Assembly: GCA_033485155.1 (NCBI GenBank)
Contig: JAWQJJ010000004.1
Coordinates: 124,001 to 188,000 of the forward strand
Length of the DNA stretch: 64,000 bases
Direction of reading: 5' to 3'
Source: Methanomassiliicoccus sp.
GTDB taxonomy: Archaea > Thermoplasmatota > Thermoplasmata > Methanomassiliicoccales > Methanomassiliicoccaceae
The translations under genes were made by a program, and so were the position numbers. The stretch's first letter is position 1, and each line of letters starts with the position of its first letter. The notes under the pieces were generated by a model that was given only the letters and a program-made list of their open reading frames with translations, was not told the DNA's origin and searched no databases. Shown piece after piece: positions 46,421 to 55,065 of the stretch.

Positions 46421-47701
46421 GTGGAAGCAGCGGCTAGGTTCGTACTCACCGATCCCCCGGGAACGGTGACACAAGGTGAGTGCAAGGTCTCGGTGGAGGA
46501 GGAGGCCCTGGTGGTGAGGCCGGGACAGGGAGGGGCAAGGAGCATCTCCCTGCGGGACCTCACCGGCATAGAGGCGACCGGTTTCAAGGTCCTGCTGACC
46601 AAGTTTGACGGTTCCAAGCTGGAACTGTCCATGCTTGGTCATCGCTATGAGGATACCGTCCGAGAGGTGCACCGAGTTCGCAACGAGCTGATCATGAAGG
46701 ACCTGCTGATGGGAGAGAAGCTCCGCAAGCAGGGGGTCAAGGGTGAGCTTCGCGGCCCCTTCCGAGGCGCGGAAGGGCCGGTTGAAATTCGTCTCTACGA
46801 CACTGCCCTGGTCCTCATGCCCGTGCGAGGTCCCTTGACCCGGGTGCGGTACGGCGACATTCGGGGCATCGAGGCCCGCGACTATGTACTCCGGATCGAG
46901 ATGGAGAGCGGGGAGCAGCTGGGCGTGGGAATGCTGGGTCGGGAGCTGGACCCCCTGTGGAAAGGAATATCCGAGGCCATGGCCGAGCTGGAGGCGAACG
47001 TCCAGGCGTTGATCAAAGGACTCTACCCCAGCGCTCCTGGGCAGACTCTCATGGCCGCCTCCCGCCTCCTCAAGGAGGGCAGGGCGGCAAGGCGGTTCGA
47101 CCTCGAGGGCCTGGACCCCCAGCTCTTCGCCGCCCTGGAGGCTCGCCTCCGCTTCGCAGGGATGGGCGGGGAGTATGACCATCTAACCTCGCTGGGCAAG
47201 GGGGACATGGTCCGCATCGGTATCAAGCGCTCTCTGGTGGCCTCGGAGGAGGACTACGTCTGGTTCATGGTGCCCCTGCTGGGCAATGAGGGCAACGCGG
47301 TGGCCATGGAGGCGACCACCGGCCCCTCGGGAGGTAGGGCCACCTACTTCTTCCGCGTCTCTTCCCGTGACCGCTATCCGAGCTTGGACGACGGGGCGAG
47401 AAGGGAGGAGGCCGAGGCGGCGATGGACGCGATCACCGCTGGCCTGCAGGAGATCAACTTCCGCCGGCAGCCCATCTACCTGAAGGACGAGGACCTTATC
47501 GCCCCCCAATGGGCCAGGTACCGTTTCTCCGTGGTCCTCCTGCCCTCGCTGAGGGACCTGCGGGACCGGTTCATCGGCCGGGTGTCCCACACCTCCCAGG
47601 AGGAGTGGACCGCCAAGGTCAACGAACTGCTGGCCTTCAACGCGTCGGCCAAGGGGAGCGCAAGGTGGACCTCAGCCCAGGACGAAGCAGAGGAGGACTG
47701 A
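46421..47701 (+). CDS. Protein with duplicated PH-like domains, function unknown
   Basis: A 426-residue soluble protein. Residues 1 to about 190 contain an internal duplication resembling bacterial PH/GRAM-like domains: unit 1 has EEALVVRPGQ, SISLRDLTGIEA and LELSMLGHR; unit 2 has DTALVLMPVRG, RVRYGDIRGIEA and LGVGMLGRE. The C-terminal half has a conserved-looking EEDYVWFMVPLLG and ATYFFRVSSRDRY. I choose a GTG start at 46421: GGTTATTCCC at about 46391 is spaced for leaderless transcription and the duplicated region begins there, although the frame is open from 46358. It is followed 58 bp later by two zinc-ribbon genes. Confidence 0.7.
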   Translation: MEAAARFVLTDPPGTVTQGECKVSVEEEALVVRPGQGGARSISLRDLTGIEATGFKVLLTKFDGSKLELSMLGHRYEDTVREVHRVRNELIMKDLLMGEKLRKQGVKGELRGPFRGAEGPVEIRLYDTALVLMPVRGPLTRVRYGDIRGIEARDYVLRIEMESGEQLGVGMLGRELDPLWKGISEAMAELEANVQALIKGLYPSAPGQTLMAASRLLKEGRAARRFDLEGLDPQLFAALEARLRFAGMGGEYDHLTSLGKGDMVRIGIKRSLVASEEDYVWFMVPLLGNEGNAVAMEATTGPSGGRATYFFRVSSRDRYPSLDDGARREEAEAAMDAITAGLQEINFRRQPIYLKDEDLIAPQWARYRFSVVLLPSLRDLRDRFIGRVSHTSQEEWTAKVNELLAFNASAKGSARWTSAQDEAEED

Positions 47702-47759
47702 GGAATATGAGAAAATTCATTTATTATTGTGGCATTTTATTGCAGGAGGAGAGAGGAGC

Positions 47760-48101
47760 ATGCCAGGCTACATGAAGCCATGCCGCTATTGCGGAGAGCT
47801 GGTGCCGCCCGATTCCAACTCCTGCCCGATATGCGGGAAGTGGAACCCGGTAGACGAGATCCGATGCCCGAAGTGCCGATCGCCGATAAAGGAGGGGTGG
47901 AAGGGATGCGCTCATTGCGGCCAGTCATTGACCGTCAGCTGTCCCGCCTGTGGTAAGGACACCTTCTTCGGTGACCACTGCCAGCAGTGCGGGGCCAGGC
48001 TCATGGTGAAATGCCAGCAGAGGAAGTGCGGCTTCGAGCAGCCTCCTCTAGGACCAATCTGTTCCAAATGCGGAAAACCGATCTCGGGGGGTAAGAAATG
48101 A
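47760..48101 (+). CDS. Multi-zinc-ribbon protein (113 aa)
   Basis: A small soluble protein with at least four CxxC pairs in series: CRYCG and CPICGKW, CPKC and CAHCGQ, CPACG and CQQCGA, then CSKCG. These would fold as three or four double zinc ribbons, usually a protein- or nucleic acid-binding surface. AGGAGGAGAGAGGAGC precedes ATG 47760, a strong ribosome site. It overlaps the next zinc-ribbon gene by 4 bp. No known function. Confidence 0.75.
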   Translation: MPGYMKPCRYCGELVPPDSNSCPICGKWNPVDEIRCPKCRSPIKEGWKGCAHCGQSLTVSCPACGKDTFFGDHCQQCGARLMVKCQQRKCGFEQPPLGPICSKCGKPISGGKK

Positions 48102-48763
48102 GCAATATGATAGCGTTCAACGACAACTACTCGGACGACAGCACGGATGCCGGATTCACCTTCACCTTCTTCTGCGACAAGTGCGGTGAAGGATACAAGA
48201 CCAGGTTCATCGCCTCGAAGACCTATAAAAAGAAAGGGTTCTTCGACAACATCGGGAGGCTCGCCAACGCCGCGGGGTCGCTCGCCGGCAACTACCGGAT
48301 ATCCACCGCCGGCAATGCCGGCAGCGACATCATGAGCTCCAAGTTCGAGGGCCAGTCGCCTGCGTGGCACAAGGAGCACGAAGTCGCTTTCGAGGAGGCC
48401 CAGAATGAGGCCAAGGGGCACTTCCACCGCTGCCCGCGCTGCCAGAAGTGGGTGTGCGACAACGACTGGAACGAGGAAGCCTCGCTGTGCGTGGATGATG
48501 CTCCGCTGGAGTCGGTGGAGGTGGCCGCGGCCCGGGCCGACAAGATGAAGAAGGACATCGTCCAGAAGGCCGAGCAGACCCAGGTGTTCACCGGCGAGAT
48601 CGACCAGCGCCAGGCCATGTGCCCGAAGTGCGGAAAGCCGGCGGGCCAGGGTAAGTTCTGCAATAACTGCGGAGCGCCGATGGGAATGCCCAAGTGCTCC
48701 CAGTGCGGTGCTCAGAACCCGCCCGGGGCCAGGTTCTGTTCGGAGTGCGGCGGGAAGGTATGA
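48098..48763 (+). CDS. Zinc-ribbon domain protein (221 aa), function unknown
   Basis: A soluble protein with an N-terminal CDKCGEGY, a central CPRCQKWVCD, and two C-terminal zinc ribbons (CPKCGKPA...FCNNCG and CSQCGAQN...FCSECGG). Between them lies a helical, Ala/Gly-rich segment (RLANAAGSLAGNYRI). It starts within the stop of the preceding zinc-ribbon gene (ATGA), so the pair is translationally coupled. It resembles many archaeal zinc-ribbon proteins without assigned roles. Confidence 0.78.
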   Translation: MSNMIAFNDNYSDDSTDAGFTFTFFCDKCGEGYKTRFIASKTYKKKGFFDNIGRLANAAGSLAGNYRISTAGNAGSDIMSSKFEGQSPAWHKEHEVAFEEAQNEAKGHFHRCPRCQKWVCDNDWNEEASLCVDDAPLESVEVAAARADKMKKDIVQKAEQTQVFTGEIDQRQAMCPKCGKPAGQGKFCNNCGAPMGMPKCSQCGAQNPPGARFCSECGGKV

Positions 48764-48848
48764 GCGGGGGCCTCGGCCCCTTGTTCCCGGGCCGTGGGAC
48801 GCAGGGTCGAGGGAAGCGGACGGAGAACCAGTAGCAGGAGCGGGAGCC

Positions 48849-50117
48849 ATGGACGCCGGGGACAGCTGGGCCAGAAGGTTCTTCACCGTGTGGACCGGTC
48901 AGGCGTTCTCCCTGATCGGCAGCCAGCTGGTCCAGTTCGCCCTGGTGTGGTGGTTAACGGTGGAGACCGGCTCGGCCATCGTGCTCACCCTGGCCTCGGT
49001 CATGGGTATCTTGCCCCAGGTGGTGATCACGCCCTTCGCCGGCGCCTACGTGGACCGTTGGAGTCGCAAGAAGGTGATGATCGCCGCCGATGGTATGATC
49101 GCCGCGGTCACCGTCCTGCTTATGCTCTCGTTCGCCCTGGGCACCGTGGACATCGTCCAGATCATGGCCGTGCTCCTGCTCCGGTCCATCTTTTCCGGGT
49201 TTCACTGGCCGGCCATGCAGGCCTCCACCTCCCTCATGGTGCCTAAGGCCTACCTGGCCCGGGTCAACGGCCTCAACGAGGCCATACGGGGGGTTGCCTC
49301 CATCGCCGCTCCTCCCCTGGGAGCCGTGCTCATCGCCTTCCTCCCGATGTGGGCCGTGCTCTCCTTCGACGTCATCACCGCCACCATCGCCATTCTCGCG
49401 GTGGCCGTCGTCAGCATCCCTGAGGTTCACCGTGCCGCCGAAAAGGTCAACGTATCGGTCGTGACCGACCTCAGAGAGGCCCTCAGTTACATCCGGGCAT
49501 GGCAGGGGGCGGTCTGGCTGATCGTCATCTTCATGCTCATCAACTTTCTCATCAATCCCGCGTTCTCCCTTCTATCCCTGCTCGCCCTTAAGCACTTTGG
49601 CGGGGGAGCGATCGAATATGCCGCCCTGGAGTCCGTTGCCGGTCTGGGAATGATCGTCGGGGGTATCACCCTTGGCGTCTGGGGCGGGACCTCGAGGAAG
49701 ATCGTCACCTGCATGGCGGCCACCGGGACATGTGGTGTGGGGGTCGCCCTGATCGGTCTGCTTCCTCCCGATGGCTACCTCCTGGCGATCCTGGGCTGCC
49801 TGCTGATCGGCCTCTCCCTCCCGGTGATCAACGGGACCATCGTGGCGATCATGCAGCGCGGGGTCCCCGCTGGCCTCCAGGGCCGGGTGCTCGCGCTCCT
49901 GGGCAGCGGGGTGGCGGCCATGAGCCCTGTGGGCCTCTTGCTGGCTGGCCCGATCTCCGAGAGCGTCGGCATCCAGGCATGGTTCTTGGTCGGAGGCGCG
50001 GTCATGATAATCACCGCCTTGGGCTCCATGTTCGTCCCGGTGATAATGCACATAGAAGACCAGGAAGCGGTCGATCAGCTTGAGCACCCCCGCCTTTCCC
50101 TGCCCGGGCAGAGATAG
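48849..50117 (+). CDS. MFS transporter, EntS/MFS_3-type exporter
   Basis: A 422-residue transporter with twelve predicted membrane segments. The N-terminal FFTVWTGQAFSLIGSQLVQFALVWWL, the loop GAYVDRWSRKKVMI, and ARVNGLNEAIRGVASIAAPPLGA are typical of the MFS_3 group of putative drug and siderophore exporters. The ATG at 48849 has GGAG just upstream; earlier open sequence overlaps the zinc-ribbon gene and is not hydrophobic. Lies 32 bp before the metal ATPase gene. Substrate unknown. Confidence 0.87.
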   Translation: MDAGDSWARRFFTVWTGQAFSLIGSQLVQFALVWWLTVETGSAIVLTLASVMGILPQVVITPFAGAYVDRWSRKKVMIAADGMIAAVTVLLMLSFALGTVDIVQIMAVLLLRSIFSGFHWPAMQASTSLMVPKAYLARVNGLNEAIRGVASIAAPPLGAVLIAFLPMWAVLSFDVITATIAILAVAVVSIPEVHRAAEKVNVSVVTDLREALSYIRAWQGAVWLIVIFMLINFLINPAFSLLSLLALKHFGGGAIEYAALESVAGLGMIVGGITLGVWGGTSRKIVTCMAATGTCGVGVALIGLLPPDGYLLAILGCLLIGLSLPVINGTIVAIMQRGVPAGLQGRVLALLGSGVAAMSPVGLLLAGPISESVGIQAWFLVGGAVMIITALGSMFVPVIMHIEDQEAVDQLEHPRLSLPGQR

Positions 50118-50149
50118 GTTCATCGGCCACCCGGTGCAATCGATGATCC

Positions 50150-52168
50150 ATGGATCATCATGGCGGTCATGGTCAAGGAGGCCCACCGGGCAACGACCAC
50201 GGCAAAGGCGTCATGGTGCCTCGGGGGCACGGGGAAATGGCCAGGAACATGCTGCGGCGGTTCATTGTGTGCGCCGTTCTCACCGTACCTATCCTTGCCC
50301 TCACTCCGGAGGTGCAGCATTTGTTCGGTGCGACCTTGGACCTGCCGTTCGAGGGACCCGCCCTGCTCGTGCTGTCGACAGTAGTGTTCGCCTACGGAGG
50401 GTGGCCCTTCCTTACTGGCCTGGTGCGGGAGCTGAGGGACCGTCTCCCGGGGATGATGACCCTCATCGGGCTGGCCATCAGCGTGGCGTACCTCTACTCC
50501 GCCGCCTCCGTGCTTTTCCTCGGCGGAGCGGTGTTCTTCTGGGAGCTGGCCACCCTGATCGACATCATGCTGCTCGGCCACTACCTGGAGATGCGCTCGG
50601 TGCAGGGCGCGTCGAAGGCCCTGGAGGAGCTGGCGCGGGTGCTCCCGGCGGATGCCGAGGTCGTCCGGGATGGCAGGGAGGTGAGGATCAGTGCCGGAGA
50701 CCTCAGGCCGGACGACATCGTCATCGTACGCCCCGGCTCTAAGATCCCCGCCGACGGTGAGGTGATAGAGGGCGAAAGCGACGTGAACGAATCGCTGCTG
50801 ACCGGGGAATCCCGCCCGATGGCCAAGGGGCCGGGGGACGAGGTCATCGGCGGGGCCCTTAACGGCGAGGGGGCCCTGAGAGTCAGGGTCACCCGCACCG
50901 GGGCTGACGCCTACCTCAGCCAGGTCATCGACCTCGTCCGTCGGGCCCAGGAGAGCCGCTCCCGGAGCCAGGACCTCGCTGATCGGGCCGCGCTCATCCT
51001 CACTGTCGTCGCCCTCACTAGCGGCGCGCTCACCCTGGCCGCCTGGTTGGCGGTCGGCGAGGGCGGGGGCTTCGCCGTCGAGCGCGCGGTGACGGTCATG
51101 GTCATATGCTGCCCCCACGCTCTGGGCCTGGCGATCCCTCTGGTGGTAGCGACATCCACAGTCCTAGCGGCCCGTTCTGGCTTTCTGGTCCGGGAGAGGA
51201 ATGCCTTCGAGCGCGCGAGGAACGTGGACACCGTGGTCTTCGACAAGACCGGAACGCTCACCGAGGGCAACTTCAGGGTGTTGGAGATCGCACCCTCTCC
51301 AGGCATGAGCGAGGACGAGGCGCTCAGCGTTGCCGCAGCGGTGGAGTCCGGTTCGGAGCACGCCATCGCCCGAGGCATCGTGGCCTCGGCCAGAGAACGG
51401 GGGCTCGCAGACAAGGCGGTCAAGGACTTCAAGGCCATTCCCGGGAGGGGGGCGAGGGCGGTCGTCGACGGTGCCGAGCGCATGATGCTGTCCCCCTCGG
51501 CGTTGAGGGAGTTCGGCGTGACCAATGACATCCCGGACATCGCTGCCCTTTCTCGGGGCGGGCGAACGGTCGTCCTCCTTGCCGCGGGGAGCAGGGCGCT
51601 GGCAGCCTTCGCCCTGGCCGACCGCGTGCGCCCCGAGTCCCGGGAGGCGGTGGCCGAGCTAAAGCGAAGAGGGGTCCGGTCGGTGATGATAACCGGGGAC
51701 AGCCCCGAGGTGGCGGAGGCGGTGGCCGGCGAGCTGGGGATGGACGGCTACCGAGCCTCCGTGCCCCCGGCCGGCAAGGCTGCGGCCGTACGGGAGATGC
51801 GGCGCGAGCACGTGGTGGCAATGGTCGGGGACGGGGTGAACGACGCCCCCGCTCTCGTGGCGGCGGACATCGGGGTCGCCATCGGCGCGGGGACGGACGT
51901 GGCGGTAGGTTCGGCGGACATCATACTGGTACGCAGCGATCCCCGGGACGTGCCCCGGGTGATCACCCTCTCCCGCCGGACCTACTCCAAGATGGTGCAG
52001 AACCTCGTCTACGCCACCGGGTACAATGCCGTAGCCATACCGCTGGCCGCCGGCATTTTGGCCTCACAGGGGGTGGTGCTCACCCCGGCCGCGGGGGCGG
52101 CCCTGATGAGCATATCGACCATCGTGGTGGCGATCAATGCCCGCCTGCTCCGCGCCGATCACCATTAA
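50150..52168 (+). CDS. copB: Heavy-metal P-type ATPase, CopB-like (P1B-3)
   Basis: A 672-residue metal exporter. The N-terminus is His-rich (MDHHGGHGQGG), the usual metal-binding tail of CopB rather than a Cys-based HMA domain. The membrane metal site has CPH in VICCPHALGLAIP, with YNAVAIP in the next segment and MSISTIVVAINA in the last. Catalytic motifs are TGES, DKTGTLTEG, TGDS and GDGVNDAP. Two usually invariant spots differ: SEHP reads SEHA, and the PxDK before the hinge reads PAGK. CPH ATPases generally export copper or silver. It may be co-transcribed with the MFS gene. Confidence 0.9.
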   Translation: MDHHGGHGQGGPPGNDHGKGVMVPRGHGEMARNMLRRFIVCAVLTVPILALTPEVQHLFGATLDLPFEGPALLVLSTVVFAYGGWPFLTGLVRELRDRLPGMMTLIGLAISVAYLYSAASVLFLGGAVFFWELATLIDIMLLGHYLEMRSVQGASKALEELARVLPADAEVVRDGREVRISAGDLRPDDIVIVRPGSKIPADGEVIEGESDVNESLLTGESRPMAKGPGDEVIGGALNGEGALRVRVTRTGADAYLSQVIDLVRRAQESRSRSQDLADRAALILTVVALTSGALTLAAWLAVGEGGGFAVERAVTVMVICCPHALGLAIPLVVATSTVLAARSGFLVRERNAFERARNVDTVVFDKTGTLTEGNFRVLEIAPSPGMSEDEALSVAAAVESGSEHAIARGIVASARERGLADKAVKDFKAIPGRGARAVVDGAERMMLSPSALREFGVTNDIPDIAALSRGGRTVVLLAAGSRALAAFALADRVRPESREAVAELKRRGVRSVMITGDSPEVAEAVAGELGMDGYRASVPPAGKAAAVREMRREHVVAMVGDGVNDAPALVAADIGVAIGAGTDVAVGSADIILVRSDPRDVPRVITLSRRTYSKMVQNLVYATGYNAVAIPLAAGILASQGVVLTPAAGAALMSISTIVVAINARLLRADHH

Positions 52169-52192
52169 GCCAAGGACGGGCGTAGGGGTGTC

Positions 52193-52579
52193 ATGCGTTG
52201 CTCCCACTGTCAGAAGTGCTGTCAGGACACCATAATGGAGCTCAGCGAGGCGGACATGGCTCGCCTGGAGCGTCGGGGATACCGCCGCTCGGAGTTCTCC
52301 TACGTGGGGGTAGACGGCATTCCCCGCCTCCGCAACGTGGGTGTGTGGTGCTTCTTTTACGATCCGGAGAGGAAGCGCTGCCGCGAGTACCAAGCCCGGC
52401 CCCTGGGGTGTGCACTGTACCCGGTCAACGTCGACCAGGACGGAGAGGTCCTCATCGATGCTCTGTGCCCTGAAGCTCGCAGCATAGACGGTCGCGAGCT
52501 TCAGCTCAAAGGCCGGAGGCTGAAGATGCTGCTGGCCACCATCGACGCGGAAGCCTCCCGGCGTCGGAATCAACCGTAG
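52193..52579 (+). CDS. YkgJ family cysteine cluster protein
   Basis: A 128-residue protein with the YkgJ/UPF0153 pattern: CSHCQKCCQDT at the N-terminus, then CFFYDPERKRCREYQARPLGCALYP, with a last Cys in ALCPEA. The cysteines are expected to bind a metal or Fe-S cluster; the function is unknown. It starts 24 bp after the ATPase gene, so it may belong to that operon. Its 3' end overlaps the convergent ROK gene by 10 bp. Confidence 0.85.
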   Translation: MRCSHCQKCCQDTIMELSEADMARLERRGYRRSEFSYVGVDGIPRLRNVGVWCFFYDPERKRCREYQARPLGCALYPVNVDQDGEVLIDALCPEARSIDGRELQLKGRRLKMLLATIDAEASRRRNQP

Positions 52580-53517
52580 ATCTCCAAGGCCAGGGTCGCT
52601 GCCCCTACCACTCCGGCCAGGTCGCCCAGGGTGGACGGTTCCACGGTCAACCCGTCGGCCGCCGGCCGGAGGCACTGGGTCTTCGCCCCCTGCATCACCA
52701 TGTCAAAGAGGCCGGGGAATCCGAAGAGGACCGTTCCGCCCAGCACGACCTTCTTCGGGTTCAATGAGTTGATTACGCTGGCCACCGACGACGACAGCGC
52801 CGCGGCCATCTCGTCGCGGACCCTCAGGGCGAAGGGGTCTCCCCGCTCCGCGGCGGTCGCCACCATCGGACAGCCGATGACCTCCGGGTACCCGGCGCAC
52901 ATCATGGGAAGCATATCCCCACCGGTGCCCTCTGCCACCGCCCTCCGCACCCGCTTCTCGACGCTGGCGCCTCCGGCGTAAGCTTCCACGCACCCCCGGC
53001 GACCGCAGGTACAATCGGCACCGTCCAACTGCACCGAGATGTGGCCGAAGTGGCCCCCGCAACCGGTGGCACCCTCGAGCAGACGGCCATCGACGACCGC
53101 CCCGCCCCCGATGCCTGTGCCCACGAAAAGGCAGACCAGGTCGTCGACCCCCCGCCCGGCCCCGTGCTTCCACTCGCCGACGGTGGCCATCACTACATCG
53201 TTGCGCAGAACCACTGGAGCTCCTACGGCCTCGGCGAGCATGTTCTGGAACGGGATGTCCGGCCAGAACAGGTTGGGCCCGCAGCGCACCAACCCTCGCC
53301 CGGTGTCGACCTGACCAGCGATCCCCACCCCGACCGGCGCCTGCATCCCGAGGTCCAGCCGCATGATCATCTCCCGGACCTGGTCCAGGACCCCCTGCGG
53401 CCCCCCGGGGACATCGGTGCGCTCCCTGAGAATCTCCGTTGGTCGGCCCCCCTCGACCCGAGCCGCCCGCACGTTGCTGCGGCCGATATCGATGCCGATC
53501 GAAAACCTCTCCCGCAT
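52570..53517 (-). CDS. ROK family sugar kinase / glucokinase
   Basis: A 315-residue ROK protein with the phosphate loop IGIDIGRSNVRAARVEGG, the catalytic Asp in LRNDVVMATVGEW, VGTGIGGGAVVDG, and the ROK zinc site formed by the GHFGHISV His and CTCGRRGCVEAYAGG. No helix-turn-helix precedes the kinase domain, so it is an enzyme rather than a repressor. Glucose or N-acetylated sugars are typical substrates. ATG 53517 gives the family N-terminus; the frame is open 9 codons upstream from a TTG. Confidence 0.9.
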   Translation of the reverse strand: MRERFSIGIDIGRSNVRAARVEGGRPTEILRERTDVPGGPQGVLDQVREMIMRLDLGMQAPVGVGIAGQVDTGRGLVRCGPNLFWPDIPFQNMLAEAVGAPVVLRNDVVMATVGEWKHGAGRGVDDLVCLFVGTGIGGGAVVDGRLLEGATGCGGHFGHISVQLDGADCTCGRRGCVEAYAGGASVEKRVRRAVAEGTGGDMLPMMCAGYPEVIGCPMVATAAERGDPFALRVRDEMAAALSSSVASVINSLNPKKVVLGGTVLFGFPGLFDMVMQGAKTQCLRPAADGLTVEPSTLGDLAGVVGAATLALEIYG

Positions 53518-53685
53518 ACATCTATCATGGCCAGGGAGGTTCAAGAGCCTATGCCCTCGCGGACTTGAGGCCGTAGCCCACGCACCGGACCTCGGCCCGA
53601 CCCAAGGGCCTCATTATTGATGGACCGAGATTTAAAGCCAAGTATTATACCTGGCCGCAGGTGTTATCTGGACGGAAGGGAAGAT

Positions 53686-54231
53686 ATGAGATGCGAAAAT
53701 TGTGGTAACGAGAACGCCGAAGGAGTGACCTTCTGCATGGCGTGCGGGGCCCGGATGGTCCCCGTCAGTGATACGGCGCCGGCCGCCCCGGTAGCCCCGC
53801 CGGGAGGACAAGCGGCGCCCCCTCACGTCCCGCCCTACCCTGCCCAGCTGTTCCGCCCTCCCCGTGTGGCGACGGTCAGGAACGTCCATCTAGGCGACGT
53901 ACTATTCCTTATTTCCTCGGCCCTATTGCTGGTGGCAGGGTTCGATAACTTTGCCTCGCTGTCCTATCTGGCCCGCGCCCAGTACGTGCTACTCGGCCTG
54001 TTCGCCATCGTGGGTGGGCTGCTGTTCCTGGGCATGATCATCATGCCCCATCTGTTGAAACCCATCGCCCATATGATGGACCTGATCGTGCTCGGCCTGT
54101 CGGCCATCTTCCTCTTCTGGGGGGTGGCGGCGATGTTCGGTAGCAGCATCGGCTACGACGGCGGTATGGTGTTCGTCGGCGGGTTGTTCGGTCTGGCTGG
54201 AATGGCTCTGAGGATGGGCATCATCCGGTGA
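53686..54231 (+). CDS. Zinc-ribbon membrane protein (181 aa), function unknown
   Basis: An N-terminal zinc ribbon (CENCG...FCMACG, residues 3 to 22), a Pro/Ala-rich linker, and four predicted membrane helices (LGDVLFLISSALLLVAG, YVLLGLFAIVGGLLFLGMI, LIVLGLSAIFLFWGVAAMF, FVGGLFGLAGMALRMG). It follows the same plan as the gene at 32372-33013 but without close sequence similarity. GGAAGGGAAGAT precedes ATG 53686, and TATTATACC (53643-53651) is a possible promoter. Confidence 0.7.
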   Translation: MRCENCGNENAEGVTFCMACGARMVPVSDTAPAAPVAPPGGQAAPPHVPPYPAQLFRPPRVATVRNVHLGDVLFLISSALLLVAGFDNFASLSYLARAQYVLLGLFAIVGGLLFLGMIIMPHLLKPIAHMMDLIVLGLSAIFLFWGVAAMFGSSIGYDGGMVFVGGLFGLAGMALRMGIIR

Positions 54232-54253
54232 CGGCGGCGCCCAATATCTTTTA

Positions 54254-54958
54254 TTATCGTTCAAGTTCGGCCATGAGCCTGGTCAGGCCGTCGAGGGCTC
54301 TCCGCCCTCGCGGGCTCAGGGAATACAGGCGGCTCTTTTTGTCATAGCCTATGTACCTGCCCTCCAGCAATGACCGCAGGTGGAACTGGAGGTGCCCCTT
54401 CTGCAAACCCTTGATCCGGGAGATCGAAGCCAGGCTGTCGTCCTCTTGGGATAGATGCTGGAGGATGCCGATGCGGATCGCGTTGGACAGGGGTCCCAGG
54501 GCCACCTCCACCTCTTCCGGTCTAAGCTCCTCGAGCGATCCGTTCCGCCCCCCTTTTTTTCGTGATGAGCTTAGAGCGAGATTGTAGGTGTCCAGATATG
54601 ATCTCACCTGGGTTTCCAGGCTGTCAGCCAGCATGTCCACGTCAGGTACATCGGCTCCCCTCACCGCCTGGCGTGCGCTCCTCCGTGCCAGGGCGCGGAA
54701 TACCTCTTCCCGTCCACCCTGCTCGAAGGCTTCGAGAGTCTCGTTCAACCACTCCACCAGTGCGTCCCGCCACCTGCCGCTGGCAGCCACGCCGGGCCAT
54801 CCCAGTCCCCGGTCGATCCTCTCCACCAGCACCGAGCGCACCTGCTGGGCGAAAACCCTGCGGATGTCCTCGTCGCGCAGGCTGGTGAAGGAGTCGTTCA
54901 GCTGCCGCACCTCGGACCGCAAGGCCTCGATTTGTTCCTTCAGCTCGTCGCTGCTCAT
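54254..54958 (-). CDS. Winged-helix (ArsR-like) transcriptional regulator
   Basis: A 234-residue protein. The first 40 residues are a predicted coiled coil (DELKEQIEALRSEVRQLNDSF), the middle is helical, and the C-terminal about 80 residues are a winged helix-turn-helix: LGPLSNAIRIGILQHLSQEDDSLASISRIKGLQKGHLQFHLRSLLEGRYIGYDKKSRLYSLSPRG. This is the ArsR-type fold used by archaeal repressors. It is divergent from a DUF1638 gene, with an inverted repeat between them, suggesting local control. Ligand unknown. Confidence 0.82.
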   Translation of the reverse strand: MSSDELKEQIEALRSEVRQLNDSFTSLRDEDIRRVFAQQVRSVLVERIDRGLGWPGVAASGRWRDALVEWLNETLEAFEQGGREEVFRALARRSARQAVRGADVPDVDMLADSLETQVRSYLDTYNLALSSSRKKGGRNGSLEELRPEEVEVALGPLSNAIRIGILQHLSQEDDSLASISRIKGLQKGHLQFHLRSLLEGRYIGYDKKSRLYSLSPRGRRALDGLTRLMAELER

Positions 54959-54965
54959 CGGACAC

Positions 54966-55006
54966 CGTAATAGAAAAGTATGACTTAGAAATACATTAAT
55001 ATTACG
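54966..55006. promoter_or_regulatory. Long-spaced inverted repeat in the regulator/DUF1638 divergent promoter
   Basis: CGTAATA (54966-54972) and TATTACG (55000-55006) are perfect 7-bp inverted copies separated by 27 bp. They flank the AT-rich stretch that should contain both promoters. This suits a dimeric or tetrameric winged-helix regulator. Confidence 0.35.
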
Positions 55007-55065
55007 ATGGCCCTTGCAACAAGCGGCGACGGGTGTGCCGCGGCATGCCCGGCCAGGAAGAGATC

